Positions 17,765 to 25,822 of a DNA stretch of 60,201 nt are shown one piece after another (the first letter of the stretch is position 1; each line of letters starts with the position of its first letter). Both the position numbers and the translations under genes were made by a program. Source of the DNA: Polyangiaceae bacterium (lineage in GTDB: Bacteria; Myxococcota_A; Polyangia; Polyangiales; Polyangiaceae); contig WQYX01000019.1 of NCBI GenBank assembly GCA_009781005.1, positions 1 through 60,201 on the forward strand. Direction: 5' to 3'. The notes beneath the pieces were generated by a model. The model worked only from the letters and a program-made list of their open reading frames with translations, was not told where the DNA came from and ran no database searches.

Positions 17765-19128
17765 CAACATCGACGCATTCCGATCTCGTACGTGAAGTTC
17801 GGCGCTTAGCTTTTCCGGCGATTGTCCATTCGCTTTTGCAGACGCTCGTCTTCGTCGTCGACCGCGTGATGCTCGGGCAGCACAGCGGCACGTCGCTCGC
17901 GGCGATGCAGCTCGGTGGATCGATCGAGTGGTCGATCTGGAGCGTGTTCGCGTCGTTCGAAGTCGGCACCATCGCGCTTGTTGGATGTCACGTGGGCGCG
18001 GGCGATCGGAGATCGGCGCGCAGGGCTGCATGGATCTCGATTGCGTTGGCCATGACCATCGGATCGCTTCTCGCGATCATGACGCCGATCGTTCTCTCTG
18101 CCTTGCCGTGGCTTGCCCAGAACGTCTCGGCGCAGTCCATGTCGGAAGCGCGCGCCTATTTGTCGGTGACCATGGCCGCCTCGCCCGTGGTGTTCGTTGC
18201 GATGACGGCCATCGCGACGTTGCAGGCCGGCGGCGACACGAAGACGCCGCTCGCCATCGGCGTCGTCGCCAATATCGTGCACATTGCATCGAACCGCGTG
18301 CTCATCCTCGGTCTCGGCGCGGTGCCGGCCATGGGTGCGCGTGGCGCTGCGATCAGCACTGCGATGGCTTTCGGTCTCCAGGGTTTTCTCGCGACGATCG
18401 CCCTGTCGAGTCGGTCGCGTCCGGTGTCTCTGCGGCGGCACCAGAAGCAGTTCGAAGGCGACGTGCGCGGGCGATTCGATGAAGCGCGCAGGCTGACGCG
18501 CATTGCGTTCCCGGCGCTCGTCGAGCGCGTCGTCTACCACGCTGGCAACGTTGGCTTCGTACTCATGATTGCCCGGCTCGGCGATGCGGCGATGGCGGTC
18601 AATCAGTCGCTCATCAGCGTTGAGTCGATTTGCTTTCTCTCCGGCGACGGCTTCGGCATCGCGGCGGCAGCTCTCGTCGCGCAAAAACTTGGTGCAGCAA
18701 AAGCCGACGATGCGCGCAAGGTCGCGTGGATCGCGACGCGCGATGCGGCTCTCACGCTCACTGTCTTCGGTGCGCTGGCGTTCGTCTTTCGCGATCAAGT
18801 CTTGCCTATTTTTTCGAAGAGTCATGATGTGCTCGCGACAGGTCGCGGGGCGATGCCAGTCTTGGCATTCGCGCAGCCCTTCATGGCAACGGGGATCGTG
18901 CTCGCGCAGTCGGTTCGCGGAGCGGGTCACACGCGTGCGGCGCTCGGCGTGAGCATCGTCGGAGCCGTGTTCGTGCGCTTGTCGATGACGTGGCTCTTCG
19001 CCATCAAGCTTGGTTTTGGTCTTGCGGGCGTCTGGGTGGGTTCCACGCTGGATTGGGTCGTCCGGAGCGCTCTTCTTGGCGCCCTTGCTTCACCGATCCT
19101 GGGGCGGCGAACGACAAGTTCGATGTGA
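17761..19128 (+). CDS. MATE family efflux transporter
   Basis: 455-aa integral membrane protein with about twelve hydrophobic segments in two repeated halves. Family motifs are visible: FVVDRVMLGQHSG in helix 1-2, LQAGGDTKTPLAIGVVANIVHI in the first half, and the MARLGDAAMAVNQ-like and SGDGFGIAAAALVAQKLGA segments in the second. MATE proteins export cationic drugs or metabolites in exchange for sodium or protons. The GTG start overlaps the prkA stop by 4 bases, so its expression is tied to that kinase. The N-terminus (TTSTHSDLVREVRRLAFPA) is short and cytoplasmic. Confidence 0.9.
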   Translation: MTTSTHSDLVREVRRLAFPAIVHSLLQTLVFVVDRVMLGQHSGTSLAAMQLGGSIEWSIWSVFASFEVGTIALVGCHVGAGDRRSARRAAWISIALAMTIGSLLAIMTPIVLSALPWLAQNVSAQSMSEARAYLSVTMAASPVVFVAMTAIATLQAGGDTKTPLAIGVVANIVHIASNRVLILGLGAVPAMGARGAAISTAMAFGLQGFLATIALSSRSRPVSLRRHQKQFEGDVRGRFDEARRLTRIAFPALVERVVYHAGNVGFVLMIARLGDAAMAVNQSLISVESICFLSGDGFGIAAAALVAQKLGAAKADDARKVAWIATRDAALTLTVFGALAFVFRDQVLPIFSKSHDVLATGRGAMPVLAFAQPFMATGIVLAQSVRGAGHTRAALGVSIVGAVFVRLSMTWLFAIKLGFGLAGVWVGSTLDWVVRSALLGALASPILGRRTTSSM

Positions 19129-19145
19129 CCAAGTTAGAATGTGGC

Positions 19146-19934
19146 ATGACTTTCCGCCTCGTCGACTCGCATTGCCATCTCGACACCGAGTACTTCCCCG
19201 AAGGTCCGGATGATGCGCTCGCTCGTGCGGTCGCCGTTGGTGTGCGCGGCTTCGTGGTCGTTGGCGTGGGGCCCGATCTCGAGCCCGCTCGACGTGCCGT
19301 GGCGCTCGCTCGGCGAAAGCCCGAATGCGTTAGCGCAGTCGTCGGCGTTCACCCTCACAACGCAACGTCACTCAACGATGAAGTCCTTGGTGAGCTCGCG
19401 ACGCTCGTGCGCATGCCCGAAGTCGTTGCTGTTGGCGAGATCGGCCTCGACTACCATTACGACTACTCGCCACGTGAAGTTCAGCGCGCCGCATTCGCTC
19501 GCCTCATCGATCTCGCGCGGCAGGTTGGAAAACCCATCGTGGTTCATACGCGTGAGGCTGCTTCCGACACGATCGACGTGCTTCGAAGTTCGGGCGCGCG
19601 TGATGTCGGCGGCATCATCCACTGCTTCAGCGAGGACCGCGCGTTCGCAGAGAAGGCCTTCGATCTCGACTTTGACGTCTCTTTCTCGGGCATCGTCACG
19701 TTCAAGAACGCCGCGGCCGTTCACGAAGTTGCAGCCAGCGCACCCGTTCATCGCATTCTCGTCGAGACCGACAGTCCGTATCTCGCGCCCGTGCCCATGC
19801 GAGGTAAGCCATGCGAGCCGGCGTTCGTCGTCCACGTGGCAAAGCGTGTTGCCGCGCTTCGCGGCGTGACCTTCGAGGCGATTGCCCAGGCCACGACGCA
19901 GAACGCCGAGCGCCGCTTCCGCCGCTCTTTCTAA
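19146..19934 (+). CDS. tatD: TatD-family metal-dependent deoxyribonuclease
   Basis: 262 aa. The metal ligands of the TIM-barrel amidohydrolase fold are visible: DSHCHLD (residues 7-13), VGEIGLDYHYD, a PIVVHTREA histidine, GIIHCFSED and the ETDSPYLAP aspartate. TatD enzymes are 3'-5' exonucleases active on DNA and take part in DNA repair or fragmentation. The ATG at 19146 begins the conserved strand. The stop overlaps the stop of the convergent epmA gene by 3 bases. Despite the name, it is not part of the Tat system found at 46.5-47.9 kb. Confidence 0.93.
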   Translation: MTFRLVDSHCHLDTEYFPEGPDDALARAVAVGVRGFVVVGVGPDLEPARRAVALARRKPECVSAVVGVHPHNATSLNDEVLGELATLVRMPEVVAVGEIGLDYHYDYSPREVQRAAFARLIDLARQVGKPIVVHTREAASDTIDVLRSSGARDVGGIIHCFSEDRAFAEKAFDLDFDVSFSGIVTFKNAAAVHEVAASAPVHRILVETDSPYLAPVPMRGKPCEPAFVVHVAKRVAALRGVTFEAIAQATTQNAERRFRRSF

Positions 19935-20878
19935 AGTTCGCCATCGGTAAATGCCATGACGTCGCCGATCCTCGTCGTGCCGCAGACGAGCGCCACGAGA
20001 CGATCGAAACCGATCGCGTTGCCGGCGCTCTCCGGCATGCCGCGCGCGAGCGCATCGAGAAAGCGCTCGTCGATCGGATAGACCGCTTTTTTGTGCCGAC
20101 GCCTTTCGATCTGATCGCGCTCGAAGCGTGCGCGCTGTTCGCGTTCGTCGGTAAGCTCGCCGAAGCCGTTGCATAGCTCGACGCCGGCGACGTAGAGCTC
20201 GAACCTCTCCGCGACGCGTGGAACACCAGGTTTTCGGCGCGCGAGAGATGCTTGTGTTGCGGGATATTCCGTGACGAAGACAGCGCGATCGAGCTCGGCG
20301 AGGCGCGGTTCGACATCTTCGATGAGCAGTCGGAAAAAGCGTTCCTCATCGTGCTCCGCAAGGCGCAGCGTCTCTTCCGGCTTCGTCTTCGCCCAGCGCT
20401 CGAAGGCCTCGAGAACCGTGATGCGAGCAAAGGGTGGACGTACGTCGATACGGCGGCGGCCAATCTCGACGAAGCCACCCGTGACACGCGCGACGAGTTG
20501 CTCTGTGTCACGCATGATCCCTTCGACGCCCGCGTGCGGTCGGTAAAATTCTAAAATGGTGAATTCGGGATTGTGGCGTTCTCCATCCTCGCCAGCACGG
20601 AAGGCGTGCGTGATCTGAAAGATGCGCCCGTGACCTTCGGCGAGCAGTCGCTTCATCTGGTACTCGGGCGACGTGGCGAGGAAGCGCGACTCGAAAGCGG
20701 TCGCAGATGCACCTTCGGTCGCGGCGACGCCTGTGGGGACAACTTGGAAGGCATCGAGGTGAAGATCGAGCCCAGGGCAGGGGACTGCGAGCGGCGTCTC
20801 CACCTCGAGGTAGTCACGTGAGGCGAAGAACGCGCGCGTCTCGGCGAGGATGCGTGCACGTTGCACAAGAAGTTTCAT
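19931..20878 (-). CDS. epmA: EF-P lysine ligase (EpmA/GenX, LysRS-like)
   Basis: 315 aa, a class II lysyl-tRNA-synthetase-like protein lacking the anticodon-binding domain. Motif 2 (ITHAFRAGEDGERHNPEFTILEFYR) and motif 3 (GNAIGFDRLVAL) are present, as is VELCNGFGELTD for substrate binding. EpmA attaches beta-lysine to elongation factor P; the partner EpmB (lysine 2,3-aminomutase) and efp are not in the window. ATG 20878 is preferred to an upstream start because it begins the conserved domain and follows a GGTGAGC-like ribosome site. Without element A5, this start lies about 15 bases after the TetR stop, so tetR-epmA was probably one transcript. Confidence 0.9.
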   Translation of the reverse strand: MKLLVQRARILAETRAFFASRDYLEVETPLAVPCPGLDLHLDAFQVVPTGVAATEGASATAFESRFLATSPEYQMKRLLAEGHGRIFQITHAFRAGEDGERHNPEFTILEFYRPHAGVEGIMRDTEQLVARVTGGFVEIGRRRIDVRPPFARITVLEAFERWAKTKPEETLRLAEHDEERFFRLLIEDVEPRLAELDRAVFVTEYPATQASLARRKPGVPRVAERFELYVAGVELCNGFGELTDEREQRARFERDQIERRRHKKAVYPIDERFLDALARGMPESAGNAIGFDRLVALVCGTTRIGDVMAFTDGEL

Positions 20879-20893
20879 GGGAAGCTCACCTAA

Positions 20894-21037
20894 GAGCATG
20901 TTCGACAGCCTGCTGCGCGAAATCGATTCGTCGGTTGGGCGCTGCGGTGCCTGCGCACGTACGAAAAGTACGCTTTCGCGGGCTCCTCGCGCTCCGCCCT
21001 AGCCTCGATTCGCTCGCGACGGCTGGCGAACACGCTC
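20894..21037. repeat. family A hairpin element, copy A5
   Basis: 144-bp element with termini GAGCATGTTCGACAGCC and GGCTGGCGAACACGCTC. It is flanked by TAA (20891-20893) and TAA (21038-21040). The right flank overlaps the TAG stop of the TetR gene on the minus strand. It separates tetR from epmA, which are otherwise about 15 bases apart. Confidence 0.92.
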
Positions 21038-21711
21038 TAAGATCTGAGTCCGCGCAGCAGCACATCGGCGAGCTGCGTTGCGGCTCGAGCGAGCGCGCCT
21101 TGCTCGGCACGGCCAAGAGCCCACGTGAGCGTGACGCCGTCGAGCGCACCGAAGATCACGCGCGCGGCAATGTGCGGCGAGACGTCGTTGCGGAAGTCGC
21201 CCGAGGCCTGGCCGTCCGAAATGATGTGCGCAATCGCGTCGAGGTAAGCGTTGAATTTTGGCGCCGCGAGCTCTTTGAGCATCTGGGTCGATTGGCGAAG
21301 GATGACCGTGATGATTTCGGCCATCTCGCGTTCCTCCGCGAGCAGACCGAGTTGCATGTCGATGACGGCGTGGAGCCGCTCGGGTGCCGTTTGCAGTTTC
21401 TCGCCCTTCATAGACGCGAGGAGCTTCTCCACGCGATCTTCGAACAGCGAAACGAGCACGTCTTCCTTCGAACGGAAGTAGAGATAAATCGTCCCGTCGG
21501 CGACGCCGGCTGCTCTGGCAACGTCGCTCACCCGAGTTGCGTGAAAACCATTTTTGGCAAAGACGCGCACCGCAGCTTGGAGGATGCGATCACGCTTGTC
21601 GCCGTTGCGGCGGCGTTTCCCTTGACGATGCGCTTCGGACGGGCACGCGCTCCTACGTCCAGAGGTTTTTTTGGCGGTTCGTTTGCGCAAACTGAGTGAG
21701 GATTCACTCAT
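21037..21711 (-). CDS. TetR/AcrR family transcriptional regulator
   Basis: 224 aa. The N-terminal helix-turn-helix is canonical: RDRILQAAVRVFAKNGFHATRVSDVARAAGVADGTIYLYFRSKEDVL in overlapping pieces from about residue 40 to 85, after a basic low-complexity lead (KRTAKKTSGRR). The C-terminal ligand domain resembles the FadR-like subgroup that senses acyl-CoA or other lipids (inference). A 7+7 bp palindrome overlaps the ATG and may be the autoregulatory operator. ATG 21711 is preferred over an upstream TTG. The stop TAG is formed at the junction with element A5. Confidence 0.9.
   Translation of the reverse strand: MSESSLSLRKRTAKKTSGRRSACPSEAHRQGKRRRNGDKRDRILQAAVRVFAKNGFHATRVSDVARAAGVADGTIYLYFRSKEDVLVSLFEDRVEKLLASMKGEKLQTAPERLHAVIDMQLGLLAEEREMAEIITVILRQSTQMLKELAAPKFNAYLDAIAHIISDGQASGDFRNDVSPHIAARVIFGALDGVTLTWALGRAEQGALARAATQLADVLLRGLRS
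21693..21710. promoter_or_regulatory. candidate TetR operator overlapping the tetR start
   Basis: Palindrome TGAGTGA-N4-TCACTCA (plus-strand reading), 7-bp arms with a 4-base spacer. It lies immediately at the ATG of the TetR gene and covers its first codons. TGAxTGA/TCAxTCA arms resemble operators of FadR-type TetR regulators (family knowledge), so negative autoregulation is plausible. Binding is not shown. Confidence 0.45.
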
Positions 21712-21771
21712 TGAGCTGGCGCCTACCAAAGCGTCGAACGAGGGTCAACAGCGGCAAAAGCGGCCGGCCGA

Positions 21772-22032
21772 TCAGCGTGTTGCCATGAGCAACATCCGCT
21801 CGGCGAATGCACCGATCTGCGAACCCATCCACGGGCCGAGCAGCACGAGCGCGCACACAACGGCGAGCAGGCGCGGCAGATGCGCAATCGTCGGATCTTG
21901 AATCTGCGACGCCGCCTGGAACGCAGCTACCACCAGACCGACGACCGCGGCGACACCGAGCACGGGCAGAGCAACGGCAACCGAAAGCAAGAGTGCGTTC
22001 TGCGCTTGCTCGAGCAAGATCGAAGGCGGCAT
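21772..22032 (-). CDS. type III export apparatus protein, FliQ/SctS family
   Basis: 86 aa, the standard length. It has two long hydrophobic helices (NALLLSVAVALPVLGVAAVVGLVVA and LLAVVCALVLLGPWMG, given in part) separated by the family loop FQAASQIQDPTIAHLP, which matches the conserved FQ-xTQIQ-xT pattern of FliQ/YscS. This protein is one of the inner-membrane export-gate subunits (with SctR and SctT) of flagella or injectisomes. No other type III gene is nearby, so it is an orphan here. The start ATG is 2 bases from the TCA duplication of element A6. Without the element, it would follow the lipoprotein stop by 2 bases. Confidence 0.78.
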   Translation of the reverse strand: MPPSILLEQAQNALLLSVAVALPVLGVAAVVGLVVAAFQAASQIQDPTIAHLPRLLAVVCALVLLGPWMGSQIGAFAERMLLMATR

Positions 22033-22037
22033 TGTCA

Positions 22038-22179
22038 GAAGGTGCTTACCAGCCTGCTGCGCAAATCGATACGTCGGTTGGGCGCTGCGCTCCGTGCTCA
22101 AAGGCCTTAAGCCTGTTCCGCCCGGTGCTCGCGCTCCGCCCTAGCCTCGATTCGCTCGCGACGGCTGGTAAACACCTTC
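22038..22179. repeat. family A hairpin element, copy A6 (alternative apex)
   Basis: 142-bp element with termini GAAGGTGCTTACCAGCC and GGCTGGTAAACACCTTC. It is flanked by TCA (22035-22037) and TCA (22180-22182); the right TCA is the TGA stop codon of the lipoprotein gene on the minus strand. The apex is the CTCCGTGCTCAAAGGCC type instead of the GTAC type, as in copy A8. Matching changes at both ends (AAGG/CCTT) keep the stem paired. Confidence 0.92.
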
Positions 22180-22515
22180 TCAATTGGCGTCGCCGGCATC
22201 GGGCGTATTCGCCTCCGGAGCCGCGTCATCTGCGCCGGGTACCGTGCCTGTCCCGAGGACGCACGGTGGCGCCGTCGCCTGCGTGCGATCTTGCGGGCAG
22301 CACCAGTCACCACCGTTCTGCCAGCCTGATGCTGCCTGGCTCCCCGCCATGCATATGAGGCCGTCCTTGCAATCGGCGTTGCCGTTGTTCCTCTCGCAGC
22401 GATCACCCTCGCCACCGTTCGAGCACGCCGCCATCGCAACGAACGCGGCGACGAGACCGCTTGCGCAGACACGCGAGAGAATGCGCGAAATTCGGAGGCG
22501 ATCGGCCCGTTTCAT
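22180..22515 (-). CDS. small Cys-containing lipoprotein, function unknown
   Basis: About 111 aa. A basic N-terminus (MKRADRLRISR) and hydrophobic segment end in AMAAC, a lipobox. The mature protein has six to seven cysteines in a pattern GDRCERNN-x-DCKDGLICM and DWCCPQD, like short disulfide-rich modules in myxobacterial surface proteins, then an Ala/Asp-rich tail. The ATG at 22515 is chosen because it starts the signal peptide; an upstream ATG at 22548 is possible. Its TGA stop is the duplicated target of element A6. Confidence 0.7.
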   Translation of the reverse strand: MKRADRLRISRILSRVCASGLVAAFVAMAACSNGGEGDRCERNNGNADCKDGLICMAGSQAASGWQNGGDWCCPQDRTQATAPPCVLGTGTVPGADDAAPEANTPDAGDAN

Positions 22516-22567
22516 CGGCACCTTGATGACACGGAATTGAACCCGCACGCAAGATCCATCACGCGCA

Positions 22568-22700
22568 CCTCACCCGCTGCGCGCCGCGATCTCTTCGTTT
22601 TTTCCGGCCCGTGCGTGCTCACGTACTTCAAGTACGCTCCGCGCGCTCCTCGGAAAAAGCCTCGACCTCGTGTCGCTCGCAACGGCTGTCGAACACGCTC
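22568..22700. repeat. family C/A hybrid hairpin, copy C3
   Basis: About 133 bp. The arms are family C type (CTGCGCGCCGCGATCTC and CCTCGACCTCGTGTCGCTCG) but the right terminus is family A type (GTCGAACACGCTC). The left outer end is lost. The apex has GTAC-TTCAA-GTAC. The right end abuts TTA (22701-22703), which is the TAA stop of pgsA on the minus strand. Confidence 0.82.
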
Positions 22701-23402
22701 TTAGTCACTTTGGCGTTGCTTCTCGTCCTTGGCTTCAACGGCCTGCGCGAAGAGCGTGACGTATTGGGCTGCACTCGCCACCGAGAAGATGAGTGACAGG
22801 TAGATGAGCACCTGCCCGATGTGGACGAAATCCACGACGCCAAGATCGAAGCCGAGGAGCGACAGATGGTACGGGTAGCCGGCGAGCAGCATGATGATGC
22901 CAATCATCTGCAGCGCTGTTTTCGTTTTGCCTTCTTGCCCCGCCGAGATCACGACGCCTTCACTCGCCGCAACACCGCGCAGGCCCGTGACGCTGATCTC
23001 GCGCGCAAGCACGATGATCACGACCCACGCGGGGATGCGCCCCATCGGCACCATCCAGACGAGGCACGCCATGACAATGAGCTTGTCGGCGAGCGGATCG
23101 AGCAATTTTCCGAACACGCTCTCGACACCGAGCTTGCGTGCGAGATAGCCATCGATCACGTCGGTCAGAGCCGCAGCAGTGAACACGAGTGCCGACCACA
23201 CGCCCGTCTTTGGTGTGTCTTTGTCCAAGAGCCAGAGGCAAAGCGGGATCATCACGATCCGCCCGAACGTGAGAAGGTTGGGGATGTTGACGGCATCTTG
23301 CGCGAGCGATCGCCGTACCTCTTTGCGGCGCTGCCGAGAGTCGAGCTGCGTCTGCGACTCGTCCGCTTCCACGACGCGACGATGTAGCACGGCGCGCGTC
23401 AC
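22701..23402 (-). CDS. pgsA: CDP-diacylglycerol--glycerol-3-phosphate 3-phosphatidyltransferase
   Basis: 233-aa inner-membrane enzyme that makes phosphatidylglycerol phosphate, the first committed step to acidic phospholipids. The CDP-alcohol phosphotransferase signature DGYLARKLGVESVFGKLLD (residues 84-102) with a further Asp at 106 is intact. It has about five to six hydrophobic helices. The N-terminus has an unusual basic extension of about 38 residues before the normal NIPNLLTFGRI start. The GTG at 23402 lies 3 bases from a family C half-element, so part of this extension may be an artefact of an altered leader. The TAA stop coincides with the target triplet of element C3. Confidence 0.9.
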   Translation of the reverse strand: MTRAVLHRRVVEADESQTQLDSRQRRKEVRRSLAQDAVNIPNLLTFGRIVMIPLCLWLLDKDTPKTGVWSALVFTAAALTDVIDGYLARKLGVESVFGKLLDPLADKLIVMACLVWMVPMGRIPAWVVIIVLAREISVTGLRGVAASEGVVISAGQEGKTKTALQMIGIIMLLAGYPYHLSLLGFDLGVVDFVHIGQVLIYLSLIFSVASAAQYVTLFAQAVEAKDEKQRQSD

Positions 23403-23404
23403 AC

Positions 23405-23427
23405 GCGACGGTTATCAAACGCGTTTA
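23405..23427. repeat. family C terminal fragment
   Basis: 23 bp matching one family C terminus (CGGTTATCAAACGCGTT). The rest of the element is missing. It is immediately upstream of the pgsA start. Confidence 0.65.
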
Positions 23428-23439
23428 GCTGCCGGCAAT

Positions 23440-25011
23440 TCAACTCCCGGCAACGATCACGCGGCCTTCTCCGGCAAACGCGATGAGACCGCGTTGCCCC
23501 GCCGGCGCTTCGTTTGGCGGCAACGCCCGCAGGGCGAGCCGGCCGAACCACGCGAGCACGGCTTCACGTCGAACGTGGAGGCCATAGCTCTTCGCCACGT
23601 CGAACAGAAGCACGCCGCCGAAAGTTTCGAGAAGGAGAGAGCCCTGGCCACGGAGCTGAACGACCGCCCACGATTCGCCGTCGCCCGCTGCGACGAGGTG
23701 GCTGTCGTGCGCGAGACTCATGTCCCAACCGCAGAGAACGTCGTCTCGCACGAAACAAAGTTCGTCGCGAAGGTCGAAGGGCGTAAGCTTATGGCCCTTG
23801 CGTGGGGCGAGCACGAGCTGACCGTCTCCCACAGCGTGAACCACGGGGTTTCGCGCTTGCTGTTCGAGCGCGTGGATGGCGAGGCCGCCCGTTGACACGC
23901 GGACCGCTTCCATGCGAGCCGCAAAACCTGGATCGTCTGCTCGCACGATCGCGACGCCAGATGTGTGGATCGCGATGTTGCTCGCATCCGCGACGATGCT
24001 CTGATTTGGCGAAGGAGTGTCGTCGGCGGGCGGGAAGGACGACGGCTGCGGCGTCAGACCCCTCCGCAACGTGTGCTTGTTGCCGGCGCCGTCACCGTGC
24101 AAAATGGCTTGTTTCTGACTTGGCGGTGGCACCATGGGATGGCGCAAGAGCGGGGCGACGTCCGCGTCGTCGAGGGCCGCGGACGAGGCCCCCACAATCA
24201 ACGTTGGTCTTTGTTCCTCGTTCGGTGCAGAGTCAATCTTTGGGGTTGCGCGCGCGTGGCCGTTCTCGAGCCCTGATCTGGTGCTCTCGGCTTCGACGGG
24301 TGTTCGTTGCCCGAGTTCGACGGGATGCCATGAACCCTCGACTGCGCGTGTGTCGCTTGCGGGTTCAGCAATCGCGAACCTGAGTTCGTTCGTATCGAGC
24401 TCCTCGAGTGCGGCTACAGCGGCGTCGCGGATCGCACGCGATGGAGAGGGTTCGTCGGTACCCGCGGTCATCGATAGCCGCTGCGCCATGCGCATAGCCA
24501 TCTGCGCGTGTCCACCTCTGTTGAATGCGTGCTCCGCCGCTGCCAGATCTCCGAGCCTATCGCACGCGAGGCCGAGATAACCCCACGCGCGTGCGTGATT
24601 CGGATTCAGCGCGAGCAACGCTTCGAGATCGTGCCGCGCGCGTGCGGGCTGCCCCGTCTTCAAGTAACAGAGCGCGAGATTGAGCAGGAGCGCCGTGTCG
24701 CGCGGGCTCTCGCGCTGAAGCTCCTCGTAGATCGAGATCGCACGCGGGTAGAGGCCGAGCCGGAAATAGACAACGGCGAGAAGATCCTGCCCTTTGGCGT
24801 CACGCGGTTGCAAATGGAGCGCGCGTTCGAGTTCCTCTTTGGCTTCGTGAACGCGGTTGTCCTTGAGTAACTCACTGCCGCGATAGAGATGAAAGAGGAA
24901 ATCCTCGTTGGTCTCGTCGCTGGTCTCGCTTGGTGAAGTGAGTGCGATTTCCCAACGGGCTGACAAGGGCTCGGGGTCAAAGGCTTCGAGGTCGCCGCGC
25001 GGTACACGCAT
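23440..25011 (-). CDS. TPR protein with C-terminal AIM24-like domain
   Basis: About 523 aa. The N-terminal third contains at least four tetratricopeptide repeats (KEELERALHLQPRDA, YPRAISIYEELQRESP, ARARHDLEALLALNPNHA, LAAAEHAFNRGG). A long, low-complexity linker rich in Pro, Ser and charged residues follows. The last 150 residues form a beta-rich domain (VVHAVGDGQLVLAPRKG, SWAVVQLRGQGSLLLETFGG, GLIAFAGEGRVIV) resembling AIM24-like proteins; that assignment is tentative. ATG 25011 is chosen because it begins 8 bases after the CPBP gene stop; a longer frame would overlap that gene. No signal peptide is seen, so it is probably cytoplasmic. Confidence 0.7.
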   Translation of the reverse strand: MRVPRGDLEAFDPEPLSARWEIALTSPSETSDETNEDFLFHLYRGSELLKDNRVHEAKEELERALHLQPRDAKGQDLLAVVYFRLGLYPRAISIYEELQRESPRDTALLLNLALCYLKTGQPARARHDLEALLALNPNHARAWGYLGLACDRLGDLAAAEHAFNRGGHAQMAMRMAQRLSMTAGTDEPSPSRAIRDAAVAALEELDTNELRFAIAEPASDTRAVEGSWHPVELGQRTPVEAESTRSGLENGHARATPKIDSAPNEEQRPTLIVGASSAALDDADVAPLLRHPMVPPPSQKQAILHGDGAGNKHTLRRGLTPQPSSFPPADDTPSPNQSIVADASNIAIHTSGVAIVRADDPGFAARMEAVRVSTGGLAIHALEQQARNPVVHAVGDGQLVLAPRKGHKLTPFDLRDELCFVRDDVLCGWDMSLAHDSHLVAAGDGESWAVVQLRGQGSLLLETFGGVLLFDVAKSYGLHVRREAVLAWFGRLALRALPPNEAPAGQRGLIAFAGEGRVIVAGS

Positions 25012-25018
25012 GCCGCAA

Positions 25019-25813
25019 TTAGCGTACACCTGGCGCACGCCTCGTGGCGAGCGCCGACCACGCAAACGACGCCGTTGCAATGGGCAAGACAGCCACGACG
25101 GCGGCGCTTCCGCCAAGCGCGCCAGCGTCACCGCCGCCCCATGAAGACGAGGCGACCTGAGCATCGAAAAGCCCTCCTTTCAGCAGTAATCCCAACGCGA
25201 AAAGCCAGGCCGCGTGCGCGCTCGCAGCCATCCAAGCTCCTCGGTCGTGGATCCAGAGTGTGCCGAAACCCATCCCAAGGACGAGCTCGACAAGGATGGG
25301 GCGAAGCGCTGCTCCGGGATCGCCGATAGCGGCCGCTGCGCCGACGATGCCACACGCGATGACCTTGAGAAGGGTCGTTGCGCGGGTGCCCTCGAGTGCG
25401 CGCAGAATGATGCCTCGGAATAAGAGCTCGGACCTTACAGCCTCGAGCCCGCTCGTCACGAGAGCGAGCGCCATCGACGCGAGCGCGACGTTCGCGCGTG
25501 CAAGGAGGACAGCGCGGCTCGCGACGAGAAAGCCGACGGTGATCGCTGCGGCTCCGAATCCGAACGCTGCACCGAGGACGATCCTCCTACTGGTTTTCGT
25601 GGTGTTCGGAGAATCCTTAGGATTCGTCCAAGCGACTCCCATGCGTCCGGTTCCCCACTCCGCGAGGATGGCCTGTGCAAGCATCGAGGCGAGCGACGCG
25701 CTCTCGAGAAGGATGCCTGCGAGGCGCGTGGCGGCGTAAACCCCGAGACCCCAAGCAACGACGCCGAACTCCGAGAGCGAAGTTTTTGCTCGAGCCATCC
25801 GCTTGTTCGCCAT
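25019..25813 (-). CDS. CPBP-family intramembrane protease-like protein
   Basis: About 264 aa with seven or so hydrophobic segments. The CPBP/Rce1-type motif is partly preserved: EAVRSELLFRGIILRALEG supplies the Glu-x3-Glu/Arg element, and a later ASAHAAWLFALGLL supplies a His. Family members cleave prenylated or bacteriocin-related proteins in the membrane, or are inactive. The first motif lacks the usual double Glu, so activity is uncertain. ATG 25813 (MANKRMARAK) is chosen because it begins just after hairpin B2; a much longer upstream frame would run through the repeat. The gene is followed by the TPR/AIM24-like gene after 7 bases. Confidence 0.65.
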   Translation of the reverse strand: MANKRMARAKTSLSEFGVVAWGLGVYAATRLAGILLESASLASMLAQAILAEWGTGRMGVAWTNPKDSPNTTKTSRRIVLGAAFGFGAAAITVGFLVASRAVLLARANVALASMALALVTSGLEAVRSELLFRGIILRALEGTRATTLLKVIACGIVGAAAAIGDPGAALRPILVELVLGMGFGTLWIHDRGAWMAASAHAAWLFALGLLLKGGLFDAQVASSSWGGGDAGALGGSAAVVAVLPIATASFAWSALATRRAPGVR

Positions 25814-25822
25814 ACTCGATGA

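Noticed and set aside
22180-22700. Possible CRISPR-like array formed by the repeated palindromes
   Set aside because: The copies are 120-190 bp, dispersed, in both orientations and without regular spacers; no cas genes are present.
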